From assembly GCA_033851265.1 (NCBI GenBank), contig JAWWOW010000005.1, forward strand, positions 310,001 through 374,000: a stretch of DNA of 64,000 nucleotides, written 5' to 3'. This document shows, one piece after another, positions 40,168-50,381 of this stretch (its first letter is position 1; each line of letters begins with the position of its first letter). A program made the translations under genes and the position numbers. This stretch comes from JAWWOW01 sp033851265. Its GTDB lineage: Bacteria > Actinomycetota > Actinomycetes > JAWWOW01. The notes beneath the pieces are model-generated. The model made no database searches, was not told where the DNA came from, and saw only the letters and a program-made list of their open reading frames with translations.

Positions 40168-40563
40168 TCAGGTGTAGAGAGTGCCGTCCTCGCAGAAACA
40201 CAGGTCGGTGCCCCACGGGTCGACGACGTAGAACGAGCGCTCACCCCAGGGCCTTTCGAGAACGTCGCCGGCAGGTAATCCGTGCACCTGGTACGGCGCG
40301 AGGATGCCGAGACGCGCCGCTCGCTCGTGTACGGCGTGGATGTCGTCGACCGCGAAGTACAGCGACTTTGGTCCTGGCGTCGGCACCATTCCCCCGCGCG
40401 AGACGTCGAGGACCGCGAGGGTGACACCGCCACAGTCAAAGTAGTGGCGGGCGCCCGGATGCTGCTGCCCCTCGACGCCAAGGAGCTCGCGGTACAGCGC
40501 CGTCGCTCGGTCGATGTCATCGACTTCAATGGTGACGCGAAACAATTGCGGGGATTTGCTCAT
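40168..40563 (-). CDS. VOC/glyoxalase-family protein
   Basis: A 131-residue single VOC domain: FRVTIEVDDIDRATALYRELLG, ARHYFDCGGVTLAVLDVS, SLYFAVDDIHAVHERAARLG and SFYVVDPWGTDLCFCED. It resembles bleomycin-resistance/dioxygenase-superfamily dimers. The His usually found in the first strand is Thr, so a full metal site is doubtful and a binding role is possible. It is a single gene with an ATG start. Confidence 0.86.
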   Translation of the reverse strand: MSKSPQLFRVTIEVDDIDRATALYRELLGVEGQQHPGARHYFDCGGVTLAVLDVSRGGMVPTPGPKSLYFAVDDIHAVHERAARLGILAPYQVHGLPAGDVLERPWGERSFYVVDPWGTDLCFCEDGTLYT

Positions 40564-40660
40564 CGCGATTCCTTCCGGCCAGGTACCTGCCGACCCATCG
40601 CGACGTCGACGGGTCAGCCCACGCTCAAAGGTTCGCCAGGTATGGCTTGGCTCCGCGTTG

Positions 40661-40734
40661 CGCGCCCGGCAGGGGTCGAACCTGCGACCTGCCGCTTAGA
40701 AGGCGGCTGCTCTGTCCAGCTGAGCTACGGGCGC
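40661..40734 (-). tRNA. tRNA-Arg (anticodon TCT)
   Basis: 74 bases. Acceptor GCGCCCG/CGGGCGC is perfect, D-arm GCTCAGCTGGACAGAGC, anticodon arm GCCGC-CTTCTAA-GCGGC with TCT, and T-arm GCAGG-TTCGACC-CCTGC. Discriminator G; CCA is not encoded. Confidence 0.95.
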
Positions 40735-40778
40735 CCGAGGATCAGTGAGCACCGATCACTGTAGGGCGAGGCGCTGGA

Positions 40779-41228
40779 TCAGCGTCTGGCGCGACGGGCG
40801 GTCAGCGAGGCTGCACCGAGCAGCACGAGCGCGGCAATCGGTACGCCGATCGGCAACCCGGTGTTCGGCATCTGCGGCGTACCGGCCGTGGTCCCGCCGC
40901 CGCTGCCACCTGACCCACCGGAGCCGCCCGATCCACCGCTGCCGCTGCCAGAGCCGGAACCACCAGAGCTACCCGACCCGCCGGGAGTGCTCGGCGGGCT
41001 GGTCGGGGTCTTCGGGCCCTGCGTGACCGTTGGCTCCGGGCTCGGCGACTCCGTCTCGGACGGCGACGGGGAGGCCGTCGCGTTGGGCGCGGCCGACGAT
41101 TTCTTGTTGTCGTCGTGCTTGACGATCGCGGTCGCGACGCCACCGATCATGAGCAGCACAAGAAGAGCAGCGAGCATGCCAACAAATTGCCGCTCCGGAC
41201 GGGCCACGCGCCCAAGTCCACCATTCAT
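40779..41228 (-). CDS. Cell-wall-anchored-type protein with Ser/Gly linker and MPNTG sorting signal
   Basis: A 149-residue protein started at the ATG at 41228 behind GAGGGG. One N-terminal hydrophobic helix (FVGMLAALLVLLMIGGVATAI) is followed by a Ser/Pro/Thr/Glu-rich region, a run of GSGGSGG repeats, then MPNTG, a hydrophobic segment (VPIAALVLLGAASL) and a basic tail ARRARR. That is the architecture of a sortase substrate with a variant LPxTG motif, although the N-terminal helix looks more like an anchor than a cleaved signal. No sortase gene is in the window. Confidence 0.75.
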   Translation of the reverse strand: MNGGLGRVARPERQFVGMLAALLVLLMIGGVATAIVKHDDNKKSSAAPNATASPSPSETESPSPEPTVTQGPKTPTSPPSTPGGSGSSGGSGSGSGSGGSGGSGGSGGSGGGTTAGTPQMPNTGLPIGVPIAALVLLGAASLTARRARR

Positions 41229-41308
41229 GGCCCCTCTATGCCCAAACGGCGCGCCGTATCCCAACGGGGTAAGTGGTGGACATCACGCCTGACGCGCGGG
41301 GAGTAGAC

Positions 41309-43765
41309 CTACTCGGCCACCTGCGGGAGCACCGCGAGCCTGGCCCGACGCGGTTGGGGGACCCCGCGGGACCGATTGCCGACCGGATCGCCCGTCGCCA
41401 ATGCCGTTCGAACCGTCGCCGCCGGGGCCGGCATCCCGAGATGGAAGCCCTGCGCCAGATCACAGCCCAGGTCAGCGAGGCGATCCCGCAGCGGGCCCGA
41501 CTCGACGCCTTCGGCGACGACCCGCAGTCCCAGCCCGTGCGCCAGCTCGATCGTGGCCCGAACGATGGCGAAGTCGCCGGCGGATCCCAACATGCCGGAG
41601 ACGAACGAGCGATCGATCTTGACCTCGTTCACCGAGATGCGTTGGAGGAGCGCAAGCGACGAGTAGCCCGTGCCGAAGTCGTCGACGCTGAGCTCGACAC
41701 CTAACCGGCGAAGCGAGGCGAGCACATCTTCGACAACATCAAGCTCGCTCATCATCGTCGTCTCGGTGATCTCGAGGACGAGATTCTCGGCGGGCAGACC
41801 GTGCCGCGCGAGCACGCGGTGCACGTCGTCGGGGAGCTGGCGATCGAGCAGGTTCCGCGCCGACAGATTGACTGCAACTGAGAGCGGTGACCCGGTGCGA
41901 TGCCACTGCGCGCATTCCGCGACGGCTCGGTCAAGCACCCGCATTGCGAACTGACGGACCAGACCGGACTGCTCAGCGACCGCGACGAACTCCGACGGGG
42001 CCAGCAGCCCCCGGGTCGGGTGCTGCCAACGGACGAGCGCCTCGTAGCCCACGACGGTGTCAGTCAGGAGATCGATCTGCGGTTGGAAGTACGTAACGAG
42101 TTCGTCGCGCTCGATCGCGGCGTGCAGCTCAGCCACGAGCGCCAATCGGTCGAGGTTGGAAGCGTCACGGTTGGGGTCGTAACGCCGCCAATGGCCACGC
42201 TCGTCCTTGGCCTGATACATCGCGATGTCTGCGCGTTGCAGCAGTTCCTCGACGCTCCCGCCGTCTTCCGGGTAGCACGCGACCCCCATGCTGCCTTCGA
42301 TCGACAGTCGCATGCCTTCGAACGTCACGGGGTCCGTGAGCGCCGAGAGCAGGTTTTCGGCTGCGATCGACGCGGCGATTCCGCCGGACAGGCCCGGCAG
42401 CAGTACGCCGAACTCATCACCACCGAGTCGCGCGATGGTCGCACCGGCCGGTACCGCGTTACGTAGTCGGTTTGCCAAGTTGCGCAGGAGCTCATCACCG
42501 GCGGCGTGCCCGAGCGTGTCGTTGATCTCTTTGAAGTGGTCGAGATCGAGCAACAACAGAGCAACGGTTGTCCCACTCAGCTGCGCATCATCGAGCGCAG
42601 CTGCGGTTTTGGTCAGCAGCAGACCACGACTGGACAAACCCGTGAGCGCGTCATGCGCCGCCTCGTGCGCAGCGCGCGCGGCCTGCCGCTGCACCGCCGA
42701 GTGCAGCCGCGCGTTGACGAGCGTTGTGCTGACCGTCCCGGCGTACGTCGTCAGCACCTGAATCTCGCGCTTTGACAACTTGCCGGTATCACCGAGCCCG
42801 ACGCGCAGCGCACCGAGGACGCCGTCGGGGCTGGTGAGATGTGCCATCGCGCACGTCTCAGCCATCATCGGCTCTCCTGCGGACGGCTGCTCACCCAGGC
42901 GATGCGTCACCGAACGACCGGCGTCAGTCAGCACCAACTCGACCCACGCGGCCTGAAACAACGCTTTCGCATGCCGGAGTGCGGCCTGGGCAACGGCTTC
43001 CTCGTCGAGTTGGTTGAGGTCCTTCGTCGCCGTCTCGAGCTGACGCCAGTAGTTCACATCGCGCGATGCGCCGAGGTAGCCGCGGTACACGGCGTACAGC
43101 AGAGCGAGGATCGGTGGGAGTACGGCGAGCGCCGGTGGCGCCCAGCGCGCCATCACCACGATCGCGACTCCTGCGGCGATGTTCGCCGCCCCCACCGATG
43201 TGCGGAAGACGACACCCGCTGCGTAGACGTCGCGGATCCGTCGACCTGCTGCCAGTGCCACGACGGTTGCGGTGGCGGCGCCGTTCCACGCCCAGAAGAC
43301 AACGAGCGCTGCGGCGATCGACGCAACGTCGGACGGCGAAATCGTACTGACGGTCGTTGGACCGCTGGTTTGCATGACCAGTGCGGCTAAGGCGCTACCA
43401 ATCACGAAGGACGACGCGTTGAACACGGTCTTGAGCCACGATCGGCCACGCAGGACGTGCGCCACGATCACCGCGAGCCCCGCTAGCGGGAGCACGTATG
43501 ACCACGGAAGTAGCAGCAGCGCGACGGCAAGCATTGCCTCGGCGAACGTCACTGACTCGGCCTCCGCGCCGGTCCGAATGTCCACGAGGGCGGAGTCGGC
43601 CAACAGCAGAGCTAGCAGCGCGATGACGAGATGTGACGTGCGCGGGCTGGTCACGGACGACGCATGTACGACCGCGACGCTGACGAGGGTCACGGCGACG
43701 ACAGCGACGCCAGCCACCGTTAGCAGCAGGTGTTGCCGCGTCCAGGACGAACCCGGTGGCGTCAC
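41309..43765 (-). CDS. Membrane GGDEF-EAL protein (cyclic di-GMP turnover)
   Basis: An 818-residue protein: seven or eight hydrophobic segments to about 230, a GAF-like sensor (about 245-360), GGDEF (about 370-530, intact RLGGDEFGVLL at 447-456) and EAL (about 545-805, YEALVRWQHP at 574, later EITETTMMSE, DDFGTGYSSL and VKIDRSFV). Both catalytic signatures look intact, so it may make and break c-di-GMP. No inhibitory RxxD is seen five residues before GGDEF. Its GTG or ATG start overlaps the subtilase stop by four bases, so the two may be co-expressed. Orn, encoded nearby, would clear the pGpG product. Confidence 0.93.
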   Translation of the reverse strand: MTPPGSSWTRQHLLLTVAGVAVVAVTLVSVAVVHASSVTSPRTSHLVIALLALLLADSALVDIRTGAEAESVTFAEAMLAVALLLLPWSYVLPLAGLAVIVAHVLRGRSWLKTVFNASSFVIGSALAALVMQTSGPTTVSTISPSDVASIAAALVVFWAWNGAATATVVALAAGRRIRDVYAAGVVFRTSVGAANIAAGVAIVVMARWAPPALAVLPPILALLYAVYRGYLGASRDVNYWRQLETATKDLNQLDEEAVAQAALRHAKALFQAAWVELVLTDAGRSVTHRLGEQPSAGEPMMAETCAMAHLTSPDGVLGALRVGLGDTGKLSKREIQVLTTYAGTVSTTLVNARLHSAVQRQAARAAHEAAHDALTGLSSRGLLLTKTAAALDDAQLSGTTVALLLLDLDHFKEINDTLGHAAGDELLRNLANRLRNAVPAGATIARLGGDEFGVLLPGLSGGIAASIAAENLLSALTDPVTFEGMRLSIEGSMGVACYPEDGGSVEELLQRADIAMYQAKDERGHWRRYDPNRDASNLDRLALVAELHAAIERDELVTYFQPQIDLLTDTVVGYEALVRWQHPTRGLLAPSEFVAVAEQSGLVRQFAMRVLDRAVAECAQWHRTGSPLSVAVNLSARNLLDRQLPDDVHRVLARHGLPAENLVLEITETTMMSELDVVEDVLASLRRLGVELSVDDFGTGYSSLALLQRISVNEVKIDRSFVSGMLGSAGDFAIVRATIELAHGLGLRVVAEGVESGPLRDRLADLGCDLAQGFHLGMPAPAATVRTALATGDPVGNRSRGVPQPRRARLAVLPQVAE

Positions 43766-45702
43766 GGCACAGCGCTCGTGATCGTGCCTACGTCGGCGGT
43801 CGCTTCACCGAGGACCGGCTTCCACCATGGCGGTGCATCGCCCCAGAACGCGGTGAGGAACTGCGCCTCACCGACACCGAAGAACAACGTGCTCGTCCAC
43901 GTCGTGCCCGTCCAGGTGGTACCCGTCCAGGTGGTACCTGTCCACGTCGTCCCCGTCCAGGCGGTGCCGCCCTGCCACGCCCCACCGAGCCACTCGCCGC
44001 CTGTCCACGTCGTGCCTGTCCACGTTGCGGGCGTCCAGGCTTGCGACGTCCACGTCGTGCCGGTCCAGCTGTCGCCCGTCCAGGTCGTGCCGACCCACGC
44101 GCTGCTGTCCCAAGGTTCGCAGCGGACGTCGATCTCGCCAGTCACGACCGTCGTGGTGCCGCTGCATTGCGCCAGCACGTGAACGCCACCGCGGCTGCCT
44201 TCGATCGAGCCGGTGCCGGAGGACGCCGGTTGCTGGCGCGGTGCTGCGGCGGCGCTGGCCGTGAGGGCTCGCGTGAGATGCAGGCGGCCGGTCCCGACCT
44301 GGTTCGCTGAGAAGTTGTCCAGTGGGTGGGCGGCGGCTCGCAGCAGGTACTTCACTTCGTCGGGCGTTAGGTCGGGGCGCTGGGCGAGCAGCAGCGCGGC
44401 AACACCCGACGCGACAGCGGTGGCTTCCGACGTACCGGACCCGCGGATGTAACTCGGCCCAATGAGCGCACTCGGGTTCGCTTGCTCGACTGTCGAGCCG
44501 AAAGACCGCGCGGCGATCAAGCGGCGACCTGGTGAAACGAGGTCGGGCTTGGTCACACCATCCGCTGTGGGGCCTCGCGACGACCAGACCGGCAGGACGT
44601 CGTCGGTGTCGTCCTCGTCGTTGCGGTCGTTGTAGGCGCCGACTGTCAGCACCATCGGGTCGTCGGCCGGTTTCACGATGCTGCCGGCGAACGGTCCGGA
44701 GTTACCAGCGGCAGCGACGACGACGATGCCGAGGCGCCACAGCCGTTCGACCGCGTGATTGACCGGATCGACCGACGGGCTTTGCGTTGACGGCACGCCC
44801 CACGAGAGGTTGAGCACACGGATGTTGAACTGCGTGCGGTACGCCGCCACCCAGTGCATGGCTTGCAGCACTGTCGTCACGTCGACCGAGCCATCACGCC
44901 CGGCGACCTTGACTGCCACGACGTTCGCGCGCGGTGCGACTCCGGTGTAGGGCCGTTGCGCCCCGCTGTCCGCGCCATTCCCAGCAATGAGCCCGGCCAT
45001 CACGGTGCCGTGTCCGTACGTGTCGACACTCGTGCCCTCGCCGGACAGATCCGGACCGTGGACGATCCGACCCGCTAGGTCATTGACGTCGGACACACCG
45101 GTATCGATCAGGGCGACGCCCACGCCGGCGCCTTGATTGCCATTGGCCCAAGCGGTCCTGGCACCGGTGCTCCCGACAAATGATGACGCCGATCGCTCCT
45201 TGTCACCCCGGTCGGCGGAGTCGCTGCTCTTCTTGTCGGGCTTGCCCTTGTCCTTTTCCTTGTCGTTGTTCCGGTCGCCTTTGTCGTTGTTGCGATCGCC
45301 GTTGTCGCGACGGTCGTCGATAGGCCAACTTGTCAGCTGCACTTTGCGGTCGGCCGTCACCGCGAGTACGGCGGAATCCATCGCCAAGGGACGCAGTGCG
45401 TTCGCGCGTACGGTGGCTGCGACACCATCGACGATGGCGAGATGCGCGCGGACGACACCGCCCGCACGGCGTACCGCGTCTGCCGCAGACTCGGTCGTCC
45501 CGTCCGTGGCCGTCACGATGACGCGACTCAGACCTGCTCCACTCGTCGCTAGCCCCGGGTCGAGGTGCGTGACGTGCTCGCGGGACGCGGTTTGTGCAGC
45601 AGCAGTTGCAACACCTGTTGTTGGGCCAATGACGAGCAGCGCTGTGGCGAGGACGAACCCACATACACGCCGTCGTGTCAGCCCCACCATGTGTTGGGTC
45701 AT
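43762..45702 (-). CDS. Exported subtilisin-like serine protease (S8) with Trp-rich repeat tail
   Basis: A 646-residue protein with a signal peptide (VCGFVLATALLVIG, cleavage near ATAAA) and an I9-like propeptide (about 55-125). A highly charged Asp/Asn/Lys/Arg linker (129-170) with GDRNNDK repeats follows. The S8 catalytic domain has Asp200 (ALIDTG), His231 (YGHGTVMAG), oxyanion Asn334 (AAGNS) and Ser425 (GSGTSEATA). After about 530 comes a Trp-every-five repeat (531-605) and a short hydrophobic/aromatic end. A degradative or processing protease at the cell surface is likely; the repeat may be a wall- or substrate-binding module. Confidence 0.93.
   Translation of the reverse strand: MTQHMVGLTRRRVCGFVLATALLVIGPTTGVATAAAQTASREHVTHLDPGLATSGAGLSRVIVTATDGTTESAADAVRRAGGVVRAHLAIVDGVAATVRANALRPLAMDSAVLAVTADRKVQLTSWPIDDRRDNGDRNNDKGDRNNDKEKDKGKPDKKSSDSADRGDKERSASSFVGSTGARTAWANGNQGAGVGVALIDTGVSDVNDLAGRIVHGPDLSGEGTSVDTYGHGTVMAGLIAGNGADSGAQRPYTGVAPRANVVAVKVAGRDGSVDVTTVLQAMHWVAAYRTQFNIRVLNLSWGVPSTQSPSVDPVNHAVERLWRLGIVVVAAAGNSGPFAGSIVKPADDPMVLTVGAYNDRNDEDDTDDVLPVWSSRGPTADGVTKPDLVSPGRRLIAARSFGSTVEQANPSALIGPSYIRGSGTSEATAVASGVAALLLAQRPDLTPDEVKYLLRAAAHPLDNFSANQVGTGRLHLTRALTASAAAAPRQQPASSGTGSIEGSRGGVHVLAQCSGTTTVVTGEIDVRCEPWDSSAWVGTTWTGDSWTGTTWTSQAWTPATWTGTTWTGGEWLGGAWQGGTAWTGTTWTGTTWTGTTWTGTTWTSTLFFGVGEAQFLTAFWGDAPPWWKPVLGEATADVGTITSAVP
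43888..44112 (-). repeat. Tandem 15-base coding repeat (W-T-G-T-T type)
   Basis: Fifteen Trp codons spaced every five codons (one interval of six) in the subtilase C-terminus, residues 531-605. The last four units are nearly identical at the DNA level (repeated GTCCAGGTGGTACC on the plus strand), which suggests recent expansion by slippage. Confidence 0.9.
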
Positions 45703-45771
45703 GGCCGGTCCTCCGGAAAAGGGTCACTTTCCGTGCGGGTCTGAATGCTCTGTGTACGACACTCGCTGAAC

Positions 45772-45802
45772 AATGGCCCGCAGGTAGTCCGTTCGGGCCA
45801 TT
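45772..45802. promoter_or_regulatory. Perfect 9-base inverted repeat upstream of the subtilase
   Basis: AATGGCCCG (45772-45780) and CGGGCCATT (45794-45802) with a 13-base spacer, 70 bases upstream of the subtilase ATG in the 293-base gap shared with ssb. It could be an operator or leader hairpin. The rest of the gap shows a CCCCATTGGGG palindrome near 45856 and a GGCGG/CCGCC hairpin just before the ssb ribosome site. Confidence 0.45.
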
Positions 45803-45995
45803 TCTGACAGCGATGTGTCCGGTTGCGACCAGTCACATCACCACTCGTTCGGGCTGCCCCATTGGGGTGACACATGGCCGATCTGGACTACTCCTCACCA
45901 TCCACAGATCCACAATTCGTCTCCGCTGAGGCAATTGCGTGGCCTCACCCTGTACGACGGCGGCGCAGTGCCGCCCTCACTCGTCGGAGGTCTTG

Positions 45996-46481
45996 ATGAA
46001 CTACGCGATCGTCACGTTCACCGGTTACGTCGCAACCAACCCAGAGCTTCGTACGACGACGACAGGCAAGACGGTCGCGAGTTTTCGCGTCGCAACGACC
46101 GAACGCCGTTTCGATCGGCCGAGCGGCAAGTACATCGAAGGGGCCACCACGTTCTACACCGTCACTTGCTGGGCCTGGGTCGCCGAACGCGCGGTGAAGT
46201 GCCTCAAGACCGGCGACGGCGTCATCGTTTCCGGGCGACTGGCCGAGAAGAGCTACACACGACGGGATGGCAGTGGCGTGACTACCTACCTCGAGGTCGA
46301 AGTCGACGCGATCGGACCGGACCTCTTCAAGACCGACGTCGAAGTGCAACGTCGGCCTCGCCCGGACGAGGCGGCTTCGGCAGATGCGGCGCCGGCAGAG
46401 TCGACCGAGGTGCCTGCGCCCGCTGTCGCGCGCGACCCGTGGGCGAGGCCCCTCGGCCAGCGGGAGGAGCCCGCGGCCTGA
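45996..46481 (+). CDS. ssb: Single-stranded DNA-binding protein, short paralogue type
   Basis: A 161-residue OB-fold SSB started at the ATG at 45996 (GGAGG six bases upstream). Motifs are VTFTGYVATNPELRTTTTG, VASFRVATTERRFD, FYTVTCWAWVAERAVKCL and GDGVIVSGRL. The tail is Ala/Pro/Glu-rich and ends QREEPAA rather than the acidic Asp-Asp-Asp-x-Pro-Phe tip of the replicative SSB. That matches the second SSB of mycobacteria, which also sits next to ettA. A role in recombination or competence rather than replication is inferred. Confidence 0.92.
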   Translation: MNYAIVTFTGYVATNPELRTTTTGKTVASFRVATTERRFDRPSGKYIEGATTFYTVTCWAWVAERAVKCLKTGDGVIVSGRLAEKSYTRRDGSGVTTYLEVEVDAIGPDLFKTDVEVQRRPRPDEAASADAAPAESTEVPAPAVARDPWARPLGQREEPAA

Positions 46482-46513
46482 GGTGGCGGCCGGTTGCGCC
46501 GTAGTCTGGATGT

Positions 46514-48198
<1,685 letters not shown>

Positions 48199-48199
<1 letters not shown>

Positions 48200-48609
48200 T
48201 GCCGTTCACGTGGGACGTACACGTCCGCTTCAACGACTGCGACGGCATGCGGCACGTCAATAACGCGGTCTATCTGACCTACCTCGAGGACGCGCGGATC
48301 GCATTCTTCCAGGCGCTCGACACCAAGGATGGCAAGGGATTCTTCGGTCGCGGCATCATCGTTGCTCGGATGGAGGTCGACTACGTCAAGCCGGCACTGT
48401 TCGGGCACGGCTCGATCCAGGTGACTGTTGACATCCAATCGATCGGGCGCAGGTCATGGCGCATGGGCTACGTCCTCCGCCAAGGAAACGACGAGGTCGC
48501 CCGCGCCGTTGGCGTGATGGTTGCGTATGACTACAAGCAGCAGGTCTCGCGCCCACTGGACGACGTGGAGCGCGCCGCCCTCGAGGAGCACCTGAGCCCG
48601 GTCGCATGA
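48199..48609 (+). CDS. Acyl-CoA thioesterase, YbgC/FadM-like hot-dog protein
   Basis: A 136-residue hot-dog thioesterase. The opening VRFNDCDGMRHVNNAVYLTYLEDAR carries the catalytic Asp of the 4-hydroxybenzoyl-CoA-thioesterase group, and MEVDYVKPALFG and RSWRMGYVLRQG follow. The GTG start lies inside the ettA stop, a coupling also known in mycobacteria. It probably hydrolyses acyl-CoA; the chain preference is unknown. Confidence 0.92.
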
Positions 48610-48643
48610 CGCATACTGAAGCCAACGGCGAGAGGACATCGTC

Positions 48644-48820
48644 ATGACCGAGCCGACGCAGGACACTGTGGCTGAGGAGCGACGCAAGAAATACGGCGCG
48701 CTGCCCGCTCGGGTCGAGCCGAAGGACATGATCGAGACCAAGCAAACCGAACCCCCGAACGCACCGGAGATCGGCGACCCCTCGCAGCGCGAATTCATGC
48801 GCACCGCGGGAATCGGCTGA
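48644..48820 (+). CDS. Conserved-looking 58-residue hydrophilic protein
   Basis: ATG at 48644, GAGAGGA eight bases upstream, 58 codons, stop at 48818-48820 exactly abutting the converging globin gene. The protein is very hydrophilic (MTEPTQDTVAEERRKKYGAL, then PARVEPKDM and PSQREFMRTAGIG at the end), with no Cys, membrane segment or known motif. Good ribosome site, codon use like its neighbours and perfect packing between genes argue for a real gene. It may be co-expressed with the thioesterase (34-base gap). The function is unknown. Confidence 0.72.
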   Translation: MTEPTQDTVAEERRKKYGALPARVEPKDMIETKQTEPPNAPEIGDPSQREFMRTAGIG

Positions 48821-49225
48821 CTAAGACTCCTGGTCGAACGTGTTGACCATCGAGTGTGCGGCCATCGTCAGGTAGTCCCAGAGAATCGCTTCGTGTTCGG
48901 GTGGCAGGGCGACCTCATCGAGCGCCTCGCGCATTCGCGCTAGCCACGCGTCACGTTCGCGCAGACCGATCGCGAACGGCGCATGGCGCATCCGCAGGCG
49001 AGGGTGGCCGCGTTGCTCGCTGTAGGTCCGCGGGCCACCCCAGTACTGCTCCAAGAACATCCGCAGCCGCTCCGGCGCCTCCGCCCAGTCCTCGTCGGGG
49101 TAGAGCGGCCGGAGCACGGGGTCCTCTGCAACGCCTGCATAGAAGCGGTCGATCAGCCGGCGAAACGTCTCCGCTCCACCGACCGCCTCGTAGAACGTGT
49201 CTTCGCTCACCGTGTCATCAGCCAC
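48821..49225 (-). CDS. glbO: Group II truncated hemoglobin (HbO)
   Basis: A 134-residue 2-over-2 globin. Key positions are Tyr in DRFYAGVAEDPVLRPLYP (B10), the proximal His in RLRMRHAPFAIG and the conserved Trp in RERDAWLARM (G8), all as in mycobacterial HbO. It binds O2 and reacts with NO and peroxide. The start is GTG at 49225, overlapping the MscS stop by eight bases, so the two are probably co-transcribed. With the H-NOX operon it gives this genome at least two NO/O2-responsive heme proteins in 25 kb. Confidence 0.95.
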   Translation of the reverse strand: MADDTVSEDTFYEAVGGAETFRRLIDRFYAGVAEDPVLRPLYPDEDWAEAPERLRMFLEQYWGGPRTYSEQRGHPRLRMRHAPFAIGLRERDAWLARMREALDEVALPPEHEAILWDYLTMAAHSMVNTFDQES

Positions 49226-50369
49226 GTTTTGCCGGTGTGCGCGTGCGAGCGGTCGCCTTCTTGGCTGCGGGCCGTTTGGCCGGCATGCGCTTAGTCGTGC
49301 GCTTGCGTGCCGCAGCCTTCTTGGCTGTGCTCACCGGCTCAGACGGCTCCGTTGCATTCTGCGAGTTGTCGGTGCGCATCCAGATCGTGTGTTGCTTGTA
49401 GGGGATCTCGATGCCGTGCTCATCGAAGGCCGCCTTGATGCGCTGTCGCAGCTCGCGCGCTACTTCCCACTGCGCGAGCGGCGCCGTCTTCACGACAAGA
49501 CGAATCTGTACGCCGTCAACACCGAGGTCCTCGACGCCCCACACCTCAGGCTCCTGGAGCACCTTCCCGGCCCACATGGGGTCGCGCCACACGCTGTCGG
49601 CGACCTCCTTGATGACCTGCCGCGCCTCAGCGACGTCCGCGCCGTAGGCGATCGGTACGTCGAGCAACGCGCGAGACCAGCCCTGGCTCTTGTTGCCGAC
49701 GCGGTTGATCTCGCCGTTGCGCGCGTACCAAACGGTGCCGTTGACGTCACGCAACCGTGTGGTGCGCAGCCCAACTGCCTCCACCGTGCCGGTCGCCTCA
49801 CCGACGTCGATGACATCACCGACGCCGTACTGGTCCTCCAGGATCATGAAGATGCCGGAGAGGAAATCCTTGACGAGGTTCTGCGCGCCGAACCCGACCG
49901 CGACACCGACGATGCCGGCGCTCGCCACGATCGGTCCGAGGTTGATGCCGAGCTTGCCCAGGATCTCGATGAACGCGATCGTGAAAACGGTGATGGTGAC
50001 GGTGTTGCGCAGCACCGACCCGATCGTCTCGGCCCGTTGGTGCCGTCGTTCCGGTGTCTCGACGACCACGTCGAGGTCGGCGGCTGCTTTGGCCTGGCGG
50101 CGTCCGCGCGGACGGATGGGCAGCCGTGGCGCGTCGATCGTGCGATCGATGACTCTGCTGATCGCGCGATTCAGCAACGCGCGCACGATGATCGCGACGA
50201 TGATGATCAGCAAGATTTCGGAACCGACACCGATGACCGACTTGAGGATGCTCGCGGTATCCGGGTTGTCGGTCAGGTGCCGGACGATGCCGCACACGGC
50301 ACCGCCTTGATCGTCACAAGGATTCTTCGTGTCGAATGGCAAGGTCGGGAGGGCGACGACCGTACTCAC
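49218..50369 (-). CDS. Small-conductance mechanosensitive channel (MscS family)
   Basis: A 383-residue MscS channel. A hydrophobic segment at about 48-70 is followed by TM2/TM3 (TVTITVFTIAFIEILG and the pore helix GPIVASAGIVGVAVGFGAQNLVKDFLSG). The beta domain has YGVGDVIDVGEATGTVEAVGLRTTRLRD, with a cytoplasmic alpha/beta domain next. A tail of about 35 residues is almost pure Lys/Arg/Ala/Thr (KKAAARKRTTKRMPAKR), unusual for the family and possibly binding nucleic acid or lipid. The start is GTG behind GGAGG. It releases solutes on hypo-osmotic shock. Confidence 0.94.
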   Translation of the reverse strand: MSTVVALPTLPFDTKNPCDDQGGAVCGIVRHLTDNPDTASILKSVIGVGSEILLIIIVAIIVRALLNRAISRVIDRTIDAPRLPIRPRGRRQAKAAADLDVVVETPERRHQRAETIGSVLRNTVTITVFTIAFIEILGKLGINLGPIVASAGIVGVAVGFGAQNLVKDFLSGIFMILEDQYGVGDVIDVGEATGTVEAVGLRTTRLRDVNGTVWYARNGEINRVGNKSQGWSRALLDVPIAYGADVAEARQVIKEVADSVWRDPMWAGKVLQEPEVWGVEDLGVDGVQIRLVVKTAPLAQWEVARELRQRIKAAFDEHGIEIPYKQHTIWMRTDNSQNATEPSEPVSTAKKAAARKRTTKRMPAKRPAAKKATARTRTPAKRG

Positions 50370-50381
50370 GGCGGGTCCTCC

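Noticed and set aside
37729..40734. tRNA genes as attachment sites for an integrated element
   Set aside because: No integrase, direct repeat of a tRNA 3' end or foreign-looking gene block is present.
45893..45910. Two ATCCACA-like words resembling DnaA boxes upstream of ssb
   Set aside because: Only partial matches to TTGTCCACA, no cluster, no origin genes nearby.
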